The translations under genes and the position numbers were made by a program. 64,000 nucleotides of DNA. Source: Nakamurella sp. PAMC28650. Lineage in GTDB: Bacteria; Actinomycetota; Actinomycetes; Mycobacteriales; Nakamurellaceae. The notes under the pieces are model-generated. The model saw only the letters and a program-made list of their open reading frames with translations, did not search any database and was not told the origin of the DNA. Of the stretch, positions 1-9,267 are shown one piece after another. Position 1 is the stretch's first letter, and each line of letters starts with the position of its first letter. Location: NCBI RefSeq assembly GCF_014303395.1, contig NZ_CP060298.1:2809001-2873000 (forward strand). Reading direction: 5' to 3'.

Positions 1-1
1 G

Positions 2-862
2 TCGGTGGCAGCGATCGCCCAGGCCAAGGGTGAACTCGTCGAGGCGCTGCCGGCCGCGGCCGACGGCGGGGTGGCGATCCTGAACGCCGACGATCCACGC
101 GTGCTGGCGATGGCCGACCGGACCACCGCCGAGGTCGTCACGGTCGGCACCGGGGCGGGCGCGACCGTCAGGGCCGAGGACGTGGTCACCGACAGTGGAG
201 CCCGTGCCCACTTCCAACTGGTGACACCGGAGGGTTCGGCCAGTGTCGCCCTCGGCGTCGTCGGTGCGCACCAGGTGTCGAACGCGCTGGCGGCCGCTGC
301 GGTCGGCCGCGCGGTGGGAATGGCCGTGGCGCAGGTGGCCTCGGCCCTGACCGAGGCGAGGGCCCTGTCCAGATGGCGGATGGAGATCACCGAGCGCGCA
401 GACGGTGTCACCGTCGTCAACGATTCCTACAACGCCAACCCCGACTCGATGAAGGCTGCGCTCCAGGCCCTTGCGGTGATCGGCGAGCACCGCCGCACCT
501 GGGCGGTCCTGGGCGAGATGGCCGAACTGGGCCCGCTCTCCCGCCCGGCCCATGACGAGATCGGGCGACTCGCCGTCCGGCTCGGCGTCGACCGGCTGAT
601 CGTCGTCGGGCAGTCCGCCAGGGCCCTGCACCTCGGCGCCCACCTGGAGGGGTCCTGGGGGGGCGAGAGCGAGATCGTCGACGACGTGCCGGCCGTGCTG
701 GCCGTGCTGGCCCGTGATCTCGAGGCGGGCGACGTCGTCCTGATCAAGGCGTCCAGATCCGTCGGCCTCGACCGCGTGGCCACCGCCCTGCTGACCCCCG
801 CAGCAACGACCGGTGCAGTACCGACCGGTGCAGGGCCGACCAGCGAGCAGGAGATGACGTGA
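2..862 (+). CDS. murF: UDP-N-acetylmuramoyl-tripeptide--D-alanyl-D-alanine ligase (MurF), 3' part
   Basis: MurF adds D-Ala-D-Ala to UDP-MurNAc-tripeptide in the cytoplasm, the last Mur ligase step before MraY. The reading frame is open from the first complete codon, and only about 286 residues of a protein that is normally 450-500 aa are present, so the 5' end and ATP-binding loop lie upstream of the window. What remains is the central-domain end (motif AILNADDPR, about residue 24) and the C-terminal ligase domain with the MurF signature NDSYNANPDSMKAAL. The stop overlaps the mraY GTG start as GTGA, so the two are probably translationally coupled. The GTG at base 5 is an internal codon, not a real start. 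Identification is firm from the signature and the following mraY. Confidence 0.93.
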   Translation, partial: SVAAIAQAKGELVEALPAAADGGVAILNADDPRVLAMADRTTAEVVTVGTGAGATVRAEDVVTDSGARAHFQLVTPEGSASVALGVVGAHQVSNALAAAAVGRAVGMAVAQVASALTEARALSRWRMEITERADGVTVVNDSYNANPDSMKAALQALAVIGEHRRTWAVLGEMAELGPLSRPAHDEIGRLAVRLGVDRLIVVGQSARALHLGAHLEGSWGGESEIVDDVPAVLAVLARDLEAGDVVLIKASRSVGLDRVATALLTPAATTGAVPTGAGPTSEQEMT

Positions 863-1965
863 AATCCATCCTGATCGCGGCCGTCGTCGGGTTGGTCGTG
901 TCGATCCTGCTGACCCCCTACCTGATCAAGGTCTTCTCCCGTCAGGGATTCGGCCAGGAGATCCGGGACGACGGCCCGCAGACCCACCTGAAGAAGCGCG
1001 GTACGCCGACGATGGGCGGCACCGCCATCATCATCGCGATGTGGGCCGGCTACATCGTGTCCATCGGCGTGCAGATGGCCGGTGGGGGGGCCGGCCCGAC
1101 CGCGTCCGGATGGCTGCTGCTCTACCTGACCACCGGGCTGGGCACCGTCGGGTTGCTGGACGACTACATCAAGATCCGGCGGCAGCGCAGCCTCGGGCTG
1201 AACAAGCGGGCCAAGCTGATCGGCCAGACCTTCATCGCGGTGTCCTACGGTGTCCTGGCGCTGATGTTCAAGAACGGCAAGGGCCTGGCCCCGGCGTCCG
1301 AGCACCTCTCCTACGCCAGGGATCTCAAGTTCATCACGTTCGGTGCCATCGGTTTCGTGGTGTTCGCGATCCTGGTCATCGCCGCATGGTCGAACGCGGT
1401 CAACTTCACCGACGGACTCGACGGCCTGGCCGCCGGCTCGTCGGTGATGGTGCTGGGCACGTACGTCTTCATCTGCTTCTACCAGTTCCGCAACGCCTGT
1501 CCGATTCCCGGGATCACCTCCGACATGACGGCGGCCGCGTTGAACGGTTGCTACTCGGTGCGCGATCCGCTGGACATCGCCGTGGTCGCCGCCGGCGCCC
1601 TCGGCGGATGCGTCGGGTTCCTCTGGTGGAACGCCCACCCGGCCCGGATCTTCATGGGGGACTCCGGCTCGCTGGCGCTCGGCGGTCTGATCGCCGGTCT
1701 GTCGATCCTGTCCAAGACCGAACTCCTGACCGTCGTCATCGCCGGCCTGGCCGTGGTCGAGATGCTGTCGGTGGTCGTGCAGATCGCGGTCTACAAGACC
1801 CGGAAGGTACGGGTCTTCAAGATGGCACCCTTCCACCACCACTTCGAGGTCGGGGGCTGGACCGAGACGACCGTGATGGTGCGGTTCTGGCTGCTGGCCG
1901 CCATGTCGGCGGCGCTCGGCGCGGCCCTGTTCTACACGGACTGGCTGAGCCGTACCGGTGGCTGA
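859..1965 (+). CDS. mraY: phospho-N-acetylmuramoyl-pentapeptide-transferase (MraY)
   Basis: MraY is the polytopic membrane enzyme that transfers phospho-MurNAc-pentapeptide to undecaprenyl phosphate to form lipid I. The 368-aa product has the family length and about ten hydrophobic segments. Family signatures are visible in order: DDGPQTHLKKRGTPTMGG near residue 36, LLDDYIK near residue 95, NAVNFTDGLDGLAAGS near 179, HPARIFMGDSGSLALGG near 261 and MAPFHHHFE near 322; these carry the catalytic Asp residues and the His-rich loop. The start is a GTG that overlaps the murF stop. The 3' end overlaps murD by 8 bp. No frameshift or missing key residue was seen. Confidence 0.97.
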   Translation: MKSILIAAVVGLVVSILLTPYLIKVFSRQGFGQEIRDDGPQTHLKKRGTPTMGGTAIIIAMWAGYIVSIGVQMAGGGAGPTASGWLLLYLTTGLGTVGLLDDYIKIRRQRSLGLNKRAKLIGQTFIAVSYGVLALMFKNGKGLAPASEHLSYARDLKFITFGAIGFVVFAILVIAAWSNAVNFTDGLDGLAAGSSVMVLGTYVFICFYQFRNACPIPGITSDMTAAALNGCYSVRDPLDIAVVAAGALGGCVGFLWWNAHPARIFMGDSGSLALGGLIAGLSILSKTELLTVVIAGLAVVEMLSVVVQIAVYKTRKVRVFKMAPFHHHFEVGGWTETTVMVRFWLLAAMSAALGAALFYTDWLSRTGG

Positions 1966-3370
1966 GCAGGGGACCCGACCACCGGCACTTCCCGCGGCCG
2001 GGGACCTGGTCGTGGTCGCCGGCGGTGGCGTCTCCGGGATCGCCGTCATCCGGTATCTCGTCGGCCTGGGCGCGCGGGTGCTGGTGACGGCCGATCGGGT
2101 CGCGCCGATCCTCCCGCCCGATCTGCTGCCGTCCGTGCGCTCCGGCGCGGTGGAGGTGGTCGCCGATCTGGCGTCGCCGCCGCCGGGCACCGCACTGCTC
2201 GTCACCTCCCCCGGCTTCCCGCCGGCCACGCCGCTGCTGGTCGCGGCGGCCGCGGGTGGGGTGGAGGTGATCGGTGAGATCGAGTTGGCCTGGCGCCTGG
2301 ACCGAGCCGGGACCGACCCCCGCGAGTGGCTGGTGGTGACCGGCACGAACGGCAAGACCACCACCGTGGGCATGCTCGAGTCCATCCTGCGGGCCGCCGG
2401 CCTGGTCGTCACCGCCTGCGGGAACGTCGGTTGGCCCGGTCTGGAGGCGGTACTCGACGTTCCGCGGCAGCAGCGCATCGCCGCCGAGCTCTCCAGCTTC
2501 CAACTGCACTGGGCGCCGTCGGTCCGGCCCAGGGCCGGTCTGGTGCTGAACCTGGTCGAGGATCATCTCAACTGGTACGGCGGATCGATGGCGGCCTACG
2601 GCGCGGACAAGGCGCTGGCCCTCACCGGCGACATCGCGGTGGCCGTCGTCGACGATCCCGGCGCCGCGGCCATGCTGGTGGCAAGCCCGGCCGCGCGGAA
2701 GATCGCGATCACCGCCTCGGCTCCGCCGGTCGGCGCCCTCGGCGTCCTGGACGGCCATCTGTTCGACGGCGCGTTCGGCAACGGGCCGCTGCTGCCGGTC
2801 ACCGGGATCCGGCCGGCCGGGGTCCACAACATCACCAACGCACTGTCGGCCGCAGCCCTGGCCCTGGCGACGGGGGTGTCGGCGGAGGCCGTGGCGAGCG
2901 GCCTGCGCCAGTTCGAGCCGGGGGAGCACCGCAACGTCGAGGTGGCCCTGATCGACGGCGTCCGCTTCGTGAACGACTCCAAGGCCACCAATCCGCACGC
3001 CGCCGCCGCGTCCCTCGCCGCCTACCACCGGGTCGTCTGGATCGCCGGCGGACAGCTCAAGGGCGCCTCGATCGACGATCTGGTCCGGTCGATCGCCGAC
3101 CGGCTGGCCGGTGTCGTCCTCCTCGGGGTCGACGCTCCGCTGATCGCGGAGGCACTTTCCCGACACGCGCCGAATGTCCCCACGATGAGCGTGCCGGGGA
3201 CCGACCATGGGGTCATGACCGAGGTGGTACGCGCGGCCACGACGATGGCTGCGCAAGGCGATGTAGTGTTACTGGCACCGGCTGCCGCTTCGTTGGACAT
3301 GTTCAGCTCGTACGCGTCCCGCGGTGACTCCTTCGTGGCCGCCGTCCGCGCGCTGGGGGAACACCGGTGA
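1958..3370 (+). CDS. murD: UDP-N-acetylmuramoylalanine--D-glutamate ligase (MurD)
   Basis: MurD adds D-glutamate to UDP-MurNAc-L-Ala in the cytoplasm. The 470-aa product begins with a Rossmann-type segment (VVAGGGVSGIAVIRYL). The ATP-binding loop TGTNGKTTT follows at about residue 128, then the Mur central motif (NLVEDHLNWYGG, about 195) and a C-terminal ligase domain with NDSKATNPHAAAASL (about 336). The start is a GTG lying inside the last codons of mraY (8-bp overlap), and the stop overlaps ftsW as GTGA. Membership of the dcw operon supports MurD rather than a paralogous ligase. Confidence 0.96.
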   Translation: MAEQGTRPPALPAAGDLVVVAGGGVSGIAVIRYLVGLGARVLVTADRVAPILPPDLLPSVRSGAVEVVADLASPPPGTALLVTSPGFPPATPLLVAAAAGGVEVIGEIELAWRLDRAGTDPREWLVVTGTNGKTTTVGMLESILRAAGLVVTACGNVGWPGLEAVLDVPRQQRIAAELSSFQLHWAPSVRPRAGLVLNLVEDHLNWYGGSMAAYGADKALALTGDIAVAVVDDPGAAAMLVASPAARKIAITASAPPVGALGVLDGHLFDGAFGNGPLLPVTGIRPAGVHNITNALSAAALALATGVSAEAVASGLRQFEPGEHRNVEVALIDGVRFVNDSKATNPHAAAASLAAYHRVVWIAGGQLKGASIDDLVRSIADRLAGVVLLGVDAPLIAEALSRHAPNVPTMSVPGTDHGVMTEVVRAATTMAAQGDVVLLAPAAASLDMFSSYASRGDSFVAAVRALGEHR

Positions 3371-5052
3371 CCGCCACCCTGCCGACCGGGCGCACCACAC
3401 CGACCAGGAGGGACGCGGTCGTTACGAGACGCTACCGGTCCATGCCCGGGGCGCTGCGCCGGTCCGCCAAGGACTGGCTGGACCGGCCGATGACGTCCTA
3501 CCACCTGATCACCGCGACCTTCTACCTGCTGCTGGGCTTCGGCCTGCTGATGGTGCTGTCGGCCTCGTCGATCGCCTCGTTCCACGCCAACAACGGATCC
3601 ACCTTCGCGACGTTCGAGAATCAGGCGTTGTTCGCCGTCCTGGGGTTCATCGGGTTCCTGTTCTCGTCCAAGGTGTCGCCCCGGCTGCTGCGGACCTATT
3701 CGTTTCCCCTGGTGGCGATCTCGCTGCTGATGCTCGCGGCGGTGCTGGTCTCGCGGCCGATCAACGGCGCGCACAGCTGGCTGGTGCTCGGCCCGATCCA
3801 GTTCCAGCCCAGCGAGGTGGCCAAGCTGGCCCTGCTGATCTGGATGGGCAACGTGCTGGCCTCCCGGCGGAACACGCTGCGCTCGCTCAGGTCGCTGCTG
3901 ATCCCGGTGCTGCCGGTCTTCGTGATGATGGTCGCCCTGATCATGCTGGAGCCCGATCTGGGCACCACGGTCAGCCTGGGCATCGTCTTCATCGCCGTGA
4001 TGTGGTTCGGCGGCGCCCCGATGTGGATGTTCGCCACCCTGACCGCCGGCGCCGGTGCCCTGGTGGTCTACCTCGCGACGTCGGCCGGCTACCGGTCCGC
4101 CCGCATCGCGTCCTGGCTGCACCCGGGTACCGCGCTGAAGGCGGACACCTACCAGATGAGGCAGAGCCTGTCCGGGCTCGGCAGTGGGCACATCTTCGGT
4201 GTCGGGCTCGGTCAGTCGATCTTCAAGACCGGCTGGCTGCCCAACGCCGACTCCGACTTCATCTTCGCGATCATCGGCGAGGAGCTGGGCCTCATCGGAG
4301 CCGGGCTGGTCCTGGTTCTGTTCAGCCTGCTGGCCTACACCGGCCTGCGCATCGCCCGTCGCAACACCGACCCGTTCATCAAGATCGTCGCCTCGGCCGC
4401 CACCGTGTGGCTGGTCGGGCAGGCGGCCATCAACATCGGCTACGTCATCGGTCTGCTGCCGGTCACCGGCATCCCGTTGCCGATGATCTCCCGGGGCGGA
4501 ACCTCTCTGGTCATCACCATGGTGGTGTTCGGTCTACTGGCGAACTTCGCCCGGCGCGAGCCGCAGGCGGCGGCGGCGTTGCACTCGCAGGGTCCCACCC
4601 GGATGGCGCGGTTCCTCGGGCTCGGCGCCAACGGGCCGAAGCCGCCGAAGGTCCGCACCCCCCGCAAGCCTTCGAAGGTCAGGCCGGAACGGACCAAGGT
4701 CGCCGCCCGGCCGGTGCCGCGCGCGGGCTCGGGGTCCGGCTCGGTGAACGCAACGGCACGGACGGTGGAACGACGTGACGCCGGCCGCCGCTACTCCCCG
4801 GGAGCGCCACCGCCGCCGGCCCGCCGGTCGACGAACCCGGTCGAACACCGTGCCGCCCTCGGTGATCGGCAACGCAACCCGCGGAGCCGCCCCGCCGGTC
4901 AGGATCAGCAGGGGACAGACCGGCAGGGACGCTCGTTCGTCGACCCCGGTCCGGCGCGACGCGTCGATCCACGCGCGGCGGCGCGGCGTCGATCCGAGCC
5001 GCGCGAGGCCGGTGGCCGCGACGACCCGCGCGGCCGGGCGGGTCGCCGGTGA
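3367..5052 (+). CDS. ftsW: septal peptidoglycan glycosyltransferase FtsW (SEDS family)
   Basis: FtsW polymerises lipid II at the septum together with a class B penicillin-binding protein. Residues roughly 40-410 form the SEDS membrane domain with about ten hydrophobic segments; typical motifs are SSIASFHANNGS, NGAHSWLVLGPIQFQPSE and, near the end of the domain, TGIPLPMISRGGTS. At 561 aa it is longer than most FtsW proteins (about 400-450 aa). The excess is a cytoplasmic C-terminal tail of about 150 residues rich in Arg, Pro, Gly and Ala. The gene overlaps murD and murG by GTGA junctions. RodA is the alternative for this family, but position in the dcw cluster favours FtsW. Confidence 0.93.
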   Translation: MTATLPTGRTTPTRRDAVVTRRYRSMPGALRRSAKDWLDRPMTSYHLITATFYLLLGFGLLMVLSASSIASFHANNGSTFATFENQALFAVLGFIGFLFSSKVSPRLLRTYSFPLVAISLLMLAAVLVSRPINGAHSWLVLGPIQFQPSEVAKLALLIWMGNVLASRRNTLRSLRSLLIPVLPVFVMMVALIMLEPDLGTTVSLGIVFIAVMWFGGAPMWMFATLTAGAGALVVYLATSAGYRSARIASWLHPGTALKADTYQMRQSLSGLGSGHIFGVGLGQSIFKTGWLPNADSDFIFAIIGEELGLIGAGLVLVLFSLLAYTGLRIARRNTDPFIKIVASAATVWLVGQAAINIGYVIGLLPVTGIPLPMISRGGTSLVITMVVFGLLANFARREPQAAAALHSQGPTRMARFLGLGANGPKPPKVRTPRKPSKVRPERTKVAARPVPRAGSGSGSVNATARTVERRDAGRRYSPGAPPPPARRSTNPVEHRAALGDRQRNPRSRPAGQDQQGTDRQGRSFVDPGPARRVDPRAAARRRSEPREAGGRDDPRGRAGRR

Positions 5053-6293
5053 AAGGCACCAGGGTGCTGATCGCGGGTGGTGGAAGTGCAGGACACGTGC
5101 AACCGGCGCTGGCCGTCGCCGACGCTCTCGTCGCCATCGACGAGACCGTCCACATCACCTGTCTGGGCACCGCCGGCGGGCTGGAGACGATCCTCGTCCC
5201 GGAACACGGCTACGACCTGGAGTTGATCCCCGAGGTCAAGTTCCGGCGCAAGATCAATGCCGAGGCACTGCGCATCCCCGGGCGTCTGGTGACCACCGTC
5301 CGCGCCACCTCGAAGGTGATCAGGGCCAGGAACATCGACGTCGTCATCGGCTTCGGCGGGTATGTCTGCCTGCCGGCCTACCTCGCGGCCAGGATCTCGC
5401 TGCGGCACCGGATTCCGGTGGTCGTGCACGAGGCGAACGCCAAGGCGGGCATCGCCAATCGGGTTGGGGCACGCTCCGCCGCTGTGGTCCTCGCCGCCGT
5501 TCCGGGCTCCGGTCTCGAGGGGGCCAGGGTGGTCGGCAACCCGGTGCGTCGGTCGCTGTCCGATCTCGACCTGCCGTCCCTGCGGGCGGAGGCACGCGAG
5601 TACTTCGGTCTCGATCCGGCCGCGCCGACGATCCTGGTGATCGGCGGATCGCTGGGTGCCCTCACCCTCAACGAGGCGTTCGCGGGCGTGGCCGCCGAAC
5701 TGGGCGCGGCGGGAGTCGGGGTGCTGCACGGGCACGGCCGGGGCAAGCCGGTCACCCTGCCGCCGCCGGTCGCCGGACAGCCGGCCTACGTCACGTTGCC
5801 GTACCTGGACCGGATGGACCTGGCCTATGCGGCCGCCGACCTGATCGTCGCCCGGTCGGGAGCGATCACGGTGGCCGAGATCGGCGCCCTGCGGATCCCG
5901 GCTGTCTACGTGCCGCTGGCGTTCGGCAACGGCGAGCAGCGACTGAACGCGGCCCCCCAGGTCGAGTCAGGGTCGGCGTTGATGATCGACGAGAAAGTGC
6001 TGGACGGCGCAGCGATCCTCGACCGGATCGTCCCGTTGGTGAAGGATTCGGCCGCGCTGCACAAAATGACGGCAGCCGCCGGGGTCAGCTCGACTAGAGG
6101 TGCGGACGAGTTGATCGCGCGGATCGTCCTGATGGTCGCCGGGGCCGGCGGTCGCAGGGCCCGGTTCGCCCGCCGCGGGGGTGACCGGGCACGCAACCGG
6201 GGACGGGCCTGGACGCGTGGACGGACTCGCGGGCGGACTCTCCACCAGACTCTCGACCAGATGCGTGACGAGACGCCAGGGGCACCGCGGTGA
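5049..6293 (+). CDS. murG: undecaprenyldiphospho-muramoylpentapeptide beta-N-acetylglucosaminyltransferase (MurG)
   Basis: MurG is the peripheral inner-membrane glycosyltransferase (GT28) that converts lipid I to lipid II. The N-terminal Rossmann domain opens with the glycine-rich loop AGGGSAGHVQPALA at residues 9-22. The linker carries VIGFGGYVCLPAYLAA, and the C-terminal UDP-GlcNAc domain shows GGSLGALTLNEAF and then RSGAITVAEI and PLAFGNGEQRLNA. The protein is 414 aa against about 360-380 aa for typical MurG. The extra 40-45 C-terminal residues are strongly Arg-rich and low in complexity. Both ends are GTGA overlaps with ftsW and murC. Confidence 0.95.
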   Translation: MKGTRVLIAGGGSAGHVQPALAVADALVAIDETVHITCLGTAGGLETILVPEHGYDLELIPEVKFRRKINAEALRIPGRLVTTVRATSKVIRARNIDVVIGFGGYVCLPAYLAARISLRHRIPVVVHEANAKAGIANRVGARSAAVVLAAVPGSGLEGARVVGNPVRRSLSDLDLPSLRAEAREYFGLDPAAPTILVIGGSLGALTLNEAFAGVAAELGAAGVGVLHGHGRGKPVTLPPPVAGQPAYVTLPYLDRMDLAYAAADLIVARSGAITVAEIGALRIPAVYVPLAFGNGEQRLNAAPQVESGSALMIDEKVLDGAAILDRIVPLVKDSAALHKMTAAAGVSSTRGADELIARIVLMVAGAGGRRARFARRGGDRARNRGRAWTRGRTRGRTLHQTLDQMRDETPGAPR

Positions 6294-7759
6294 CCGACGC
6301 GAGCCCCCTGATCCCGGCGGCGGCGGACGGCAGTTCCCTGGAGCGCGTCCACATGGTGGGCATCGGCGGTGCCGGGATGAGTGCGATCGCCAGGATCCTG
6401 GCCGACCGCGGCCTCGCGGTGTCCGGCTCCGACGCCAAGGGTTCGCACGTGTTGACCGGCCTCGGTCAGCGGGGTGTGCTGACCGCGGTCGGCCACACCG
6501 CGGGAAACCTCGATCTGCTGCCGGCCGGACCGACGGTGGTGGTGGTCTCGTCGGCCATCCGCGACACCAATCCCGAGGTGGCCGAGGCCCACCGGCGCGG
6601 CATCCCGGTCATCCAGCGCGCGGTGGCCCTGGCCGCCCTGATGACCGGCCACCGCAGCGTCTGCGTCGCCGGCACCCATGGCAAGACCTCGACCACCTCC
6701 ATGTTGACGGTCGCGTTGCAGTCGGCCGGCCTCGACCCGTCGTTCGCCATCGGCGGGGAACTCAACGAATCCGGATCCGGTGCCCACCAGGGCTCGGGCG
6801 ACATCTTCGTCGCAGAGGCGGACGAGTCCGACGGATCCTTCCTGGCCTTCGCCCCGCACGGCGCGATCATCACCAACCTCGAACCGGACCACCTCGACCA
6901 CCACGGAACCGCGGAGGCCTACGCGGCGGTGTTCTCGGCGTTCGTCGACCGGATCACCGCCGGGGGTTTCCTGGTCCTGTGCATCGACGACCGGGGCGTC
7001 CGGAACCTGCTCGCCGAGATCTCCGGAACGCCGGGATCGCCGAGGATCATCACCTACGGGTTCGCTGCCGGCGCCGACCTGCGGATCACCGATCATCGGC
7101 CGGCCGGTCACGGCGGCACCGCGGTCCTGCAGGTGGCCGGCGACTCCGACGTCCGGCTGCGGCTGTCGGTCCCCGGAGCGCACATGCTGTCCAACGCGGC
7201 GGCGGCACTGGCCGCCGGCATCGCGCTCGGTGTGCCGGCCGAGACCATGGCAGCGGGACTGGCCGGGTACACCGGCGTCAGGCGCAGGTTCGAGTACAAG
7301 GGCCGCGCCGCCGGCGTCTCGGTGTACGACGACTACGCGCACCATCCGACGGAGGTGGCCGCCCAGCTGCTGGCCGCGCGATCGGTGCTCGCCGCGATGG
7401 ACGAGGCCGCAGGCCCCGGCGGCCCCGGCCGACTGGTGGTGATCTTCCAGCCCCACCTGTACTCCCGGACGGTGACCTTCGCGACGGAGTTCGCCGGTGC
7501 GCTGTCGGCGGCCGACGTGGTGGTGGTGCTGGAGATCTACGGCGCCAGGGAGGATCCGGTGCCGGGGGTGACCGCCGAACTGATCACCCGGCAGATACCG
7601 GCGGCCCGGGGTCGTCAGGTGCTCTACCTGCCGTCGCTCGCCGCGGTGCCGGCCGCCGTCGGCGACCTGACGGCGCCCGGCGACCTGGTGATCACGATGG
7701 GAGCCGGTGACGTGACGATGCTCGGACCGCAACTGCTGGACTACCTGGAGCATCGGTGA
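6290..7759 (+). CDS. murC: UDP-N-acetylmuramate--L-alanine ligase (MurC)
   Basis: MurC adds the first L-alanine to UDP-MurNAc in the cytoplasm. The 489-aa product has the N-terminal Rossmann motif HMVGIGGAGMSAIARIL at about residue 22, the ATP loop GTHGKTSTTSM at about residue 128, the central EADESDGSFL and LEPDHLDHH motifs (about 178-208) and the C-terminal ligase motif YDDYAHHPTEVAAQL (about 345). All expected catalytic elements are present. The start is a GTG overlapping murG and the stop overlaps ftsQ. No D-Ala-D-Ala ligase gene lies between murC and ftsQ, as is usual in actinobacteria. Confidence 0.97.
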   Translation: MTDASPLIPAAADGSSLERVHMVGIGGAGMSAIARILADRGLAVSGSDAKGSHVLTGLGQRGVLTAVGHTAGNLDLLPAGPTVVVVSSAIRDTNPEVAEAHRRGIPVIQRAVALAALMTGHRSVCVAGTHGKTSTTSMLTVALQSAGLDPSFAIGGELNESGSGAHQGSGDIFVAEADESDGSFLAFAPHGAIITNLEPDHLDHHGTAEAYAAVFSAFVDRITAGGFLVLCIDDRGVRNLLAEISGTPGSPRIITYGFAAGADLRITDHRPAGHGGTAVLQVAGDSDVRLRLSVPGAHMLSNAAAALAAGIALGVPAETMAAGLAGYTGVRRRFEYKGRAAGVSVYDDYAHHPTEVAAQLLAARSVLAAMDEAAGPGGPGRLVVIFQPHLYSRTVTFATEFAGALSAADVVVVLEIYGAREDPVPGVTAELITRQIPAARGRQVLYLPSLAAVPAAVGDLTAPGDLVITMGAGDVTMLGPQLLDYLEHR

Positions 7760-8502
7760 GCACCACCCGCACGCCGGTGCGCCCGGTCGACCGCAGCCTC
7801 ACGACGAGACCTGCGCGGCGGCAGTGGCCCTGGTTCCTGGCCCTGTTCCTGGTGATCGCCCTCGTCGGTGGGGGTGCCTACGTCCTCTACCGCACTCCGG
7901 TGCTGGGCCTGCAGCAGCTCGAGGTCTCGGCCGCGGCCGGCGATCTGAGCGGGGACGTCAGCGATGCGGTCAGGGCGGCCGCTGACATCCCCGAGGGGAC
8001 ACCGCTGATCACCGTCGACCTGGACTCCTTGCGGCGACGGGTGCTCACGGTCCCGCAGATCGCCACCGCGGAGGTCTCGCGCCACTGGCCCAACGCGGTG
8101 GTGATCACCGTGACCCAGCGCCGGCCGATGGCCGTCACCATGGCCAATGGTTCGCTGTACCTGTTGGACGACACCGGTTTCCCGTATCTGAAGGTGTCCA
8201 GGTCCCAGGTCCCGGACGGGTTGCTCACGATTGCGCTGGCCACCCCTGGCCGGGCCGATCCGTCGACCCTCGCCGCCCTTGCGGTGATCGAGGCGGTCAA
8301 GGCGCCGGTCAGAGCGGCCGTCACCTCGGTCAGTGCCCGGTCCGCCTACGACGTCGAACTGCAGTTGCGGGACGGTCGTTCGGTGATCTGGGGCAGCCCC
8401 GACGACGGCGCGAGGAAGATGCAGATCCTGCCGGCCGCGCTGAGCCGCCCTGGCCGGGTCTACGACGTGTCCGACCCCGAAATCGTGACCGTCAGCCCGT
8501 AG
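7756..8502 (+). CDS. ftsQ: cell division protein FtsQ (POTRA domain)
   Basis: FtsQ is a bitopic divisome protein that links early and late division factors. The 248-aa product has a short basic cytoplasmic N-terminus (about residues 1-25), one transmembrane helix (about 28-50, PWFLALFLVIALVGG...) and an extracytoplasmic part starting with a POTRA-type domain (LGLQQLEVSAAAGDLSGD..., with ADIPEGTPLITVDLD and VPQIATAEVSRHWPNAVVITVTQRRPM). It starts with a GTG overlapping the murC stop. Its last bases are only 9 bp from the end of the convergent TSUP gene, so the co-directional run of the operon stops here rather than continuing straight into ftsZ. Confidence 0.9.
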   Translation: MSTTRTPVRPVDRSLTTRPARRQWPWFLALFLVIALVGGGAYVLYRTPVLGLQQLEVSAAAGDLSGDVSDAVRAAADIPEGTPLITVDLDSLRRRVLTVPQIATAEVSRHWPNAVVITVTQRRPMAVTMANGSLYLLDDTGFPYLKVSRSQVPDGLLTIALATPGRADPSTLAALAVIEAVKAPVRAAVTSVSARSAYDVELQLRDGRSVIWGSPDDGARKMQILPAALSRPGRVYDVSDPEIVTVSP

Positions 8503-8511
8503 GAGGCCCAC

Positions 8512-9267
8512 TCAGTCCAGGGCGAGTTTGACGGCGAGGGCGAATCCGGCGATCGCGATGGCCACGCGCATCAGCGTGGGCGGAACGCGGCGCACGATGC
8601 CGGGGCCCAGCCGGCCACCGACGATGCAGCCGATGCCCAGTGGGATCGCCGCGGCCCAGCGCACATCGGAGAACACCATGAATCCGACCGCCGCCACCGC
8701 ATTCGCCACGCCGAGCAGCAGGTTCTTCAGCGCATTGGCCGACGGCAGTGGCTTGTCGGTGGCGAACAGCAGCATGGCCAGGATCATCACGCCGGCGGCG
8801 GCACCGAAATAGCCGCCGTACAGACAGGTGAAGAACAGCCCGACGGGCACCAGAAGCCCGCGGTGCGCGGTCGCCGGGCGTCCGGCCCTGATGGCGCGCA
8901 GTGCCGGACTGGCCAGCAGCAGCACCGACGCGGCGGCGACCAGGTAGGGGACGAGCCGGGAGAAGATCCCGGGCGGAGTGGTCAGCAACAGGGCGGCACC
9001 ACATCCGCCGCCGAGAACGGAAAGACCGATCCAGCGCCGGATGTCGCGACCCTGGCCCCTCAACTCGACCCGCGAACCGGACACCGACCCGATCGAACTT
9101 CCGATCAGTGCCACGGTGTTGGTGACGTTGGCCGTCACCGGCGGCAGCCCGATGGCCAGAAGGGCCGGGTAGGAGACCAGCGACGCCAGACCGGCGGTCG
9201 AACCGGTGATCCCGGCTCCGACCCCGGCCAGCGCCAGCAACGCCGCCGTACCGGGTCCGATGCTCAT
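8512..9267 (-). CDS. TSUP (TauE/SafE) family membrane permease, probable anion transporter
   Basis: The 251-aa product is almost entirely hydrophobic, with seven to eight predicted membrane segments. It shows the two-fold TauE/SafE pattern: an N-terminal half with GAGITGSTAGLASLVSYPALLAIGLPPVTANVTNT and a C-terminal half with GGYFGAAAGVMILAMLLFATDKPLPSANALKNLLLG. Members of this family move sulfonates, sulfite or related organic anions, but substrate cannot be read from sequence. It starts with ATG and faces away from ftsZ. The gene lies between ftsQ and ftsZ, which are usually adjacent in actinobacteria, so it looks like an insertion into the dcw cluster. Confidence 0.85.
   Translation of the reverse strand: MSIGPGTAALLALAGVGAGITGSTAGLASLVSYPALLAIGLPPVTANVTNTVALIGSSIGSVSGSRVELRGQGRDIRRWIGLSVLGGGCGAALLLTTPPGIFSRLVPYLVAAASVLLLASPALRAIRAGRPATAHRGLLVPVGLFFTCLYGGYFGAAAGVMILAMLLFATDKPLPSANALKNLLLGVANAVAAVGFMVFSDVRWAAAIPLGIGCIVGGRLGPGIVRRVPPTLMRVAIAIAGFALAVKLALD

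Noticed and set aside
427-3256. Long minus-strand open frames opposite murF-mraY-murD
   Set aside because: They are Arg/Pro/His-rich, have no recognisable domain and lie antisense to genes with full Mur and MraY motifs; high GC makes such open frames common.
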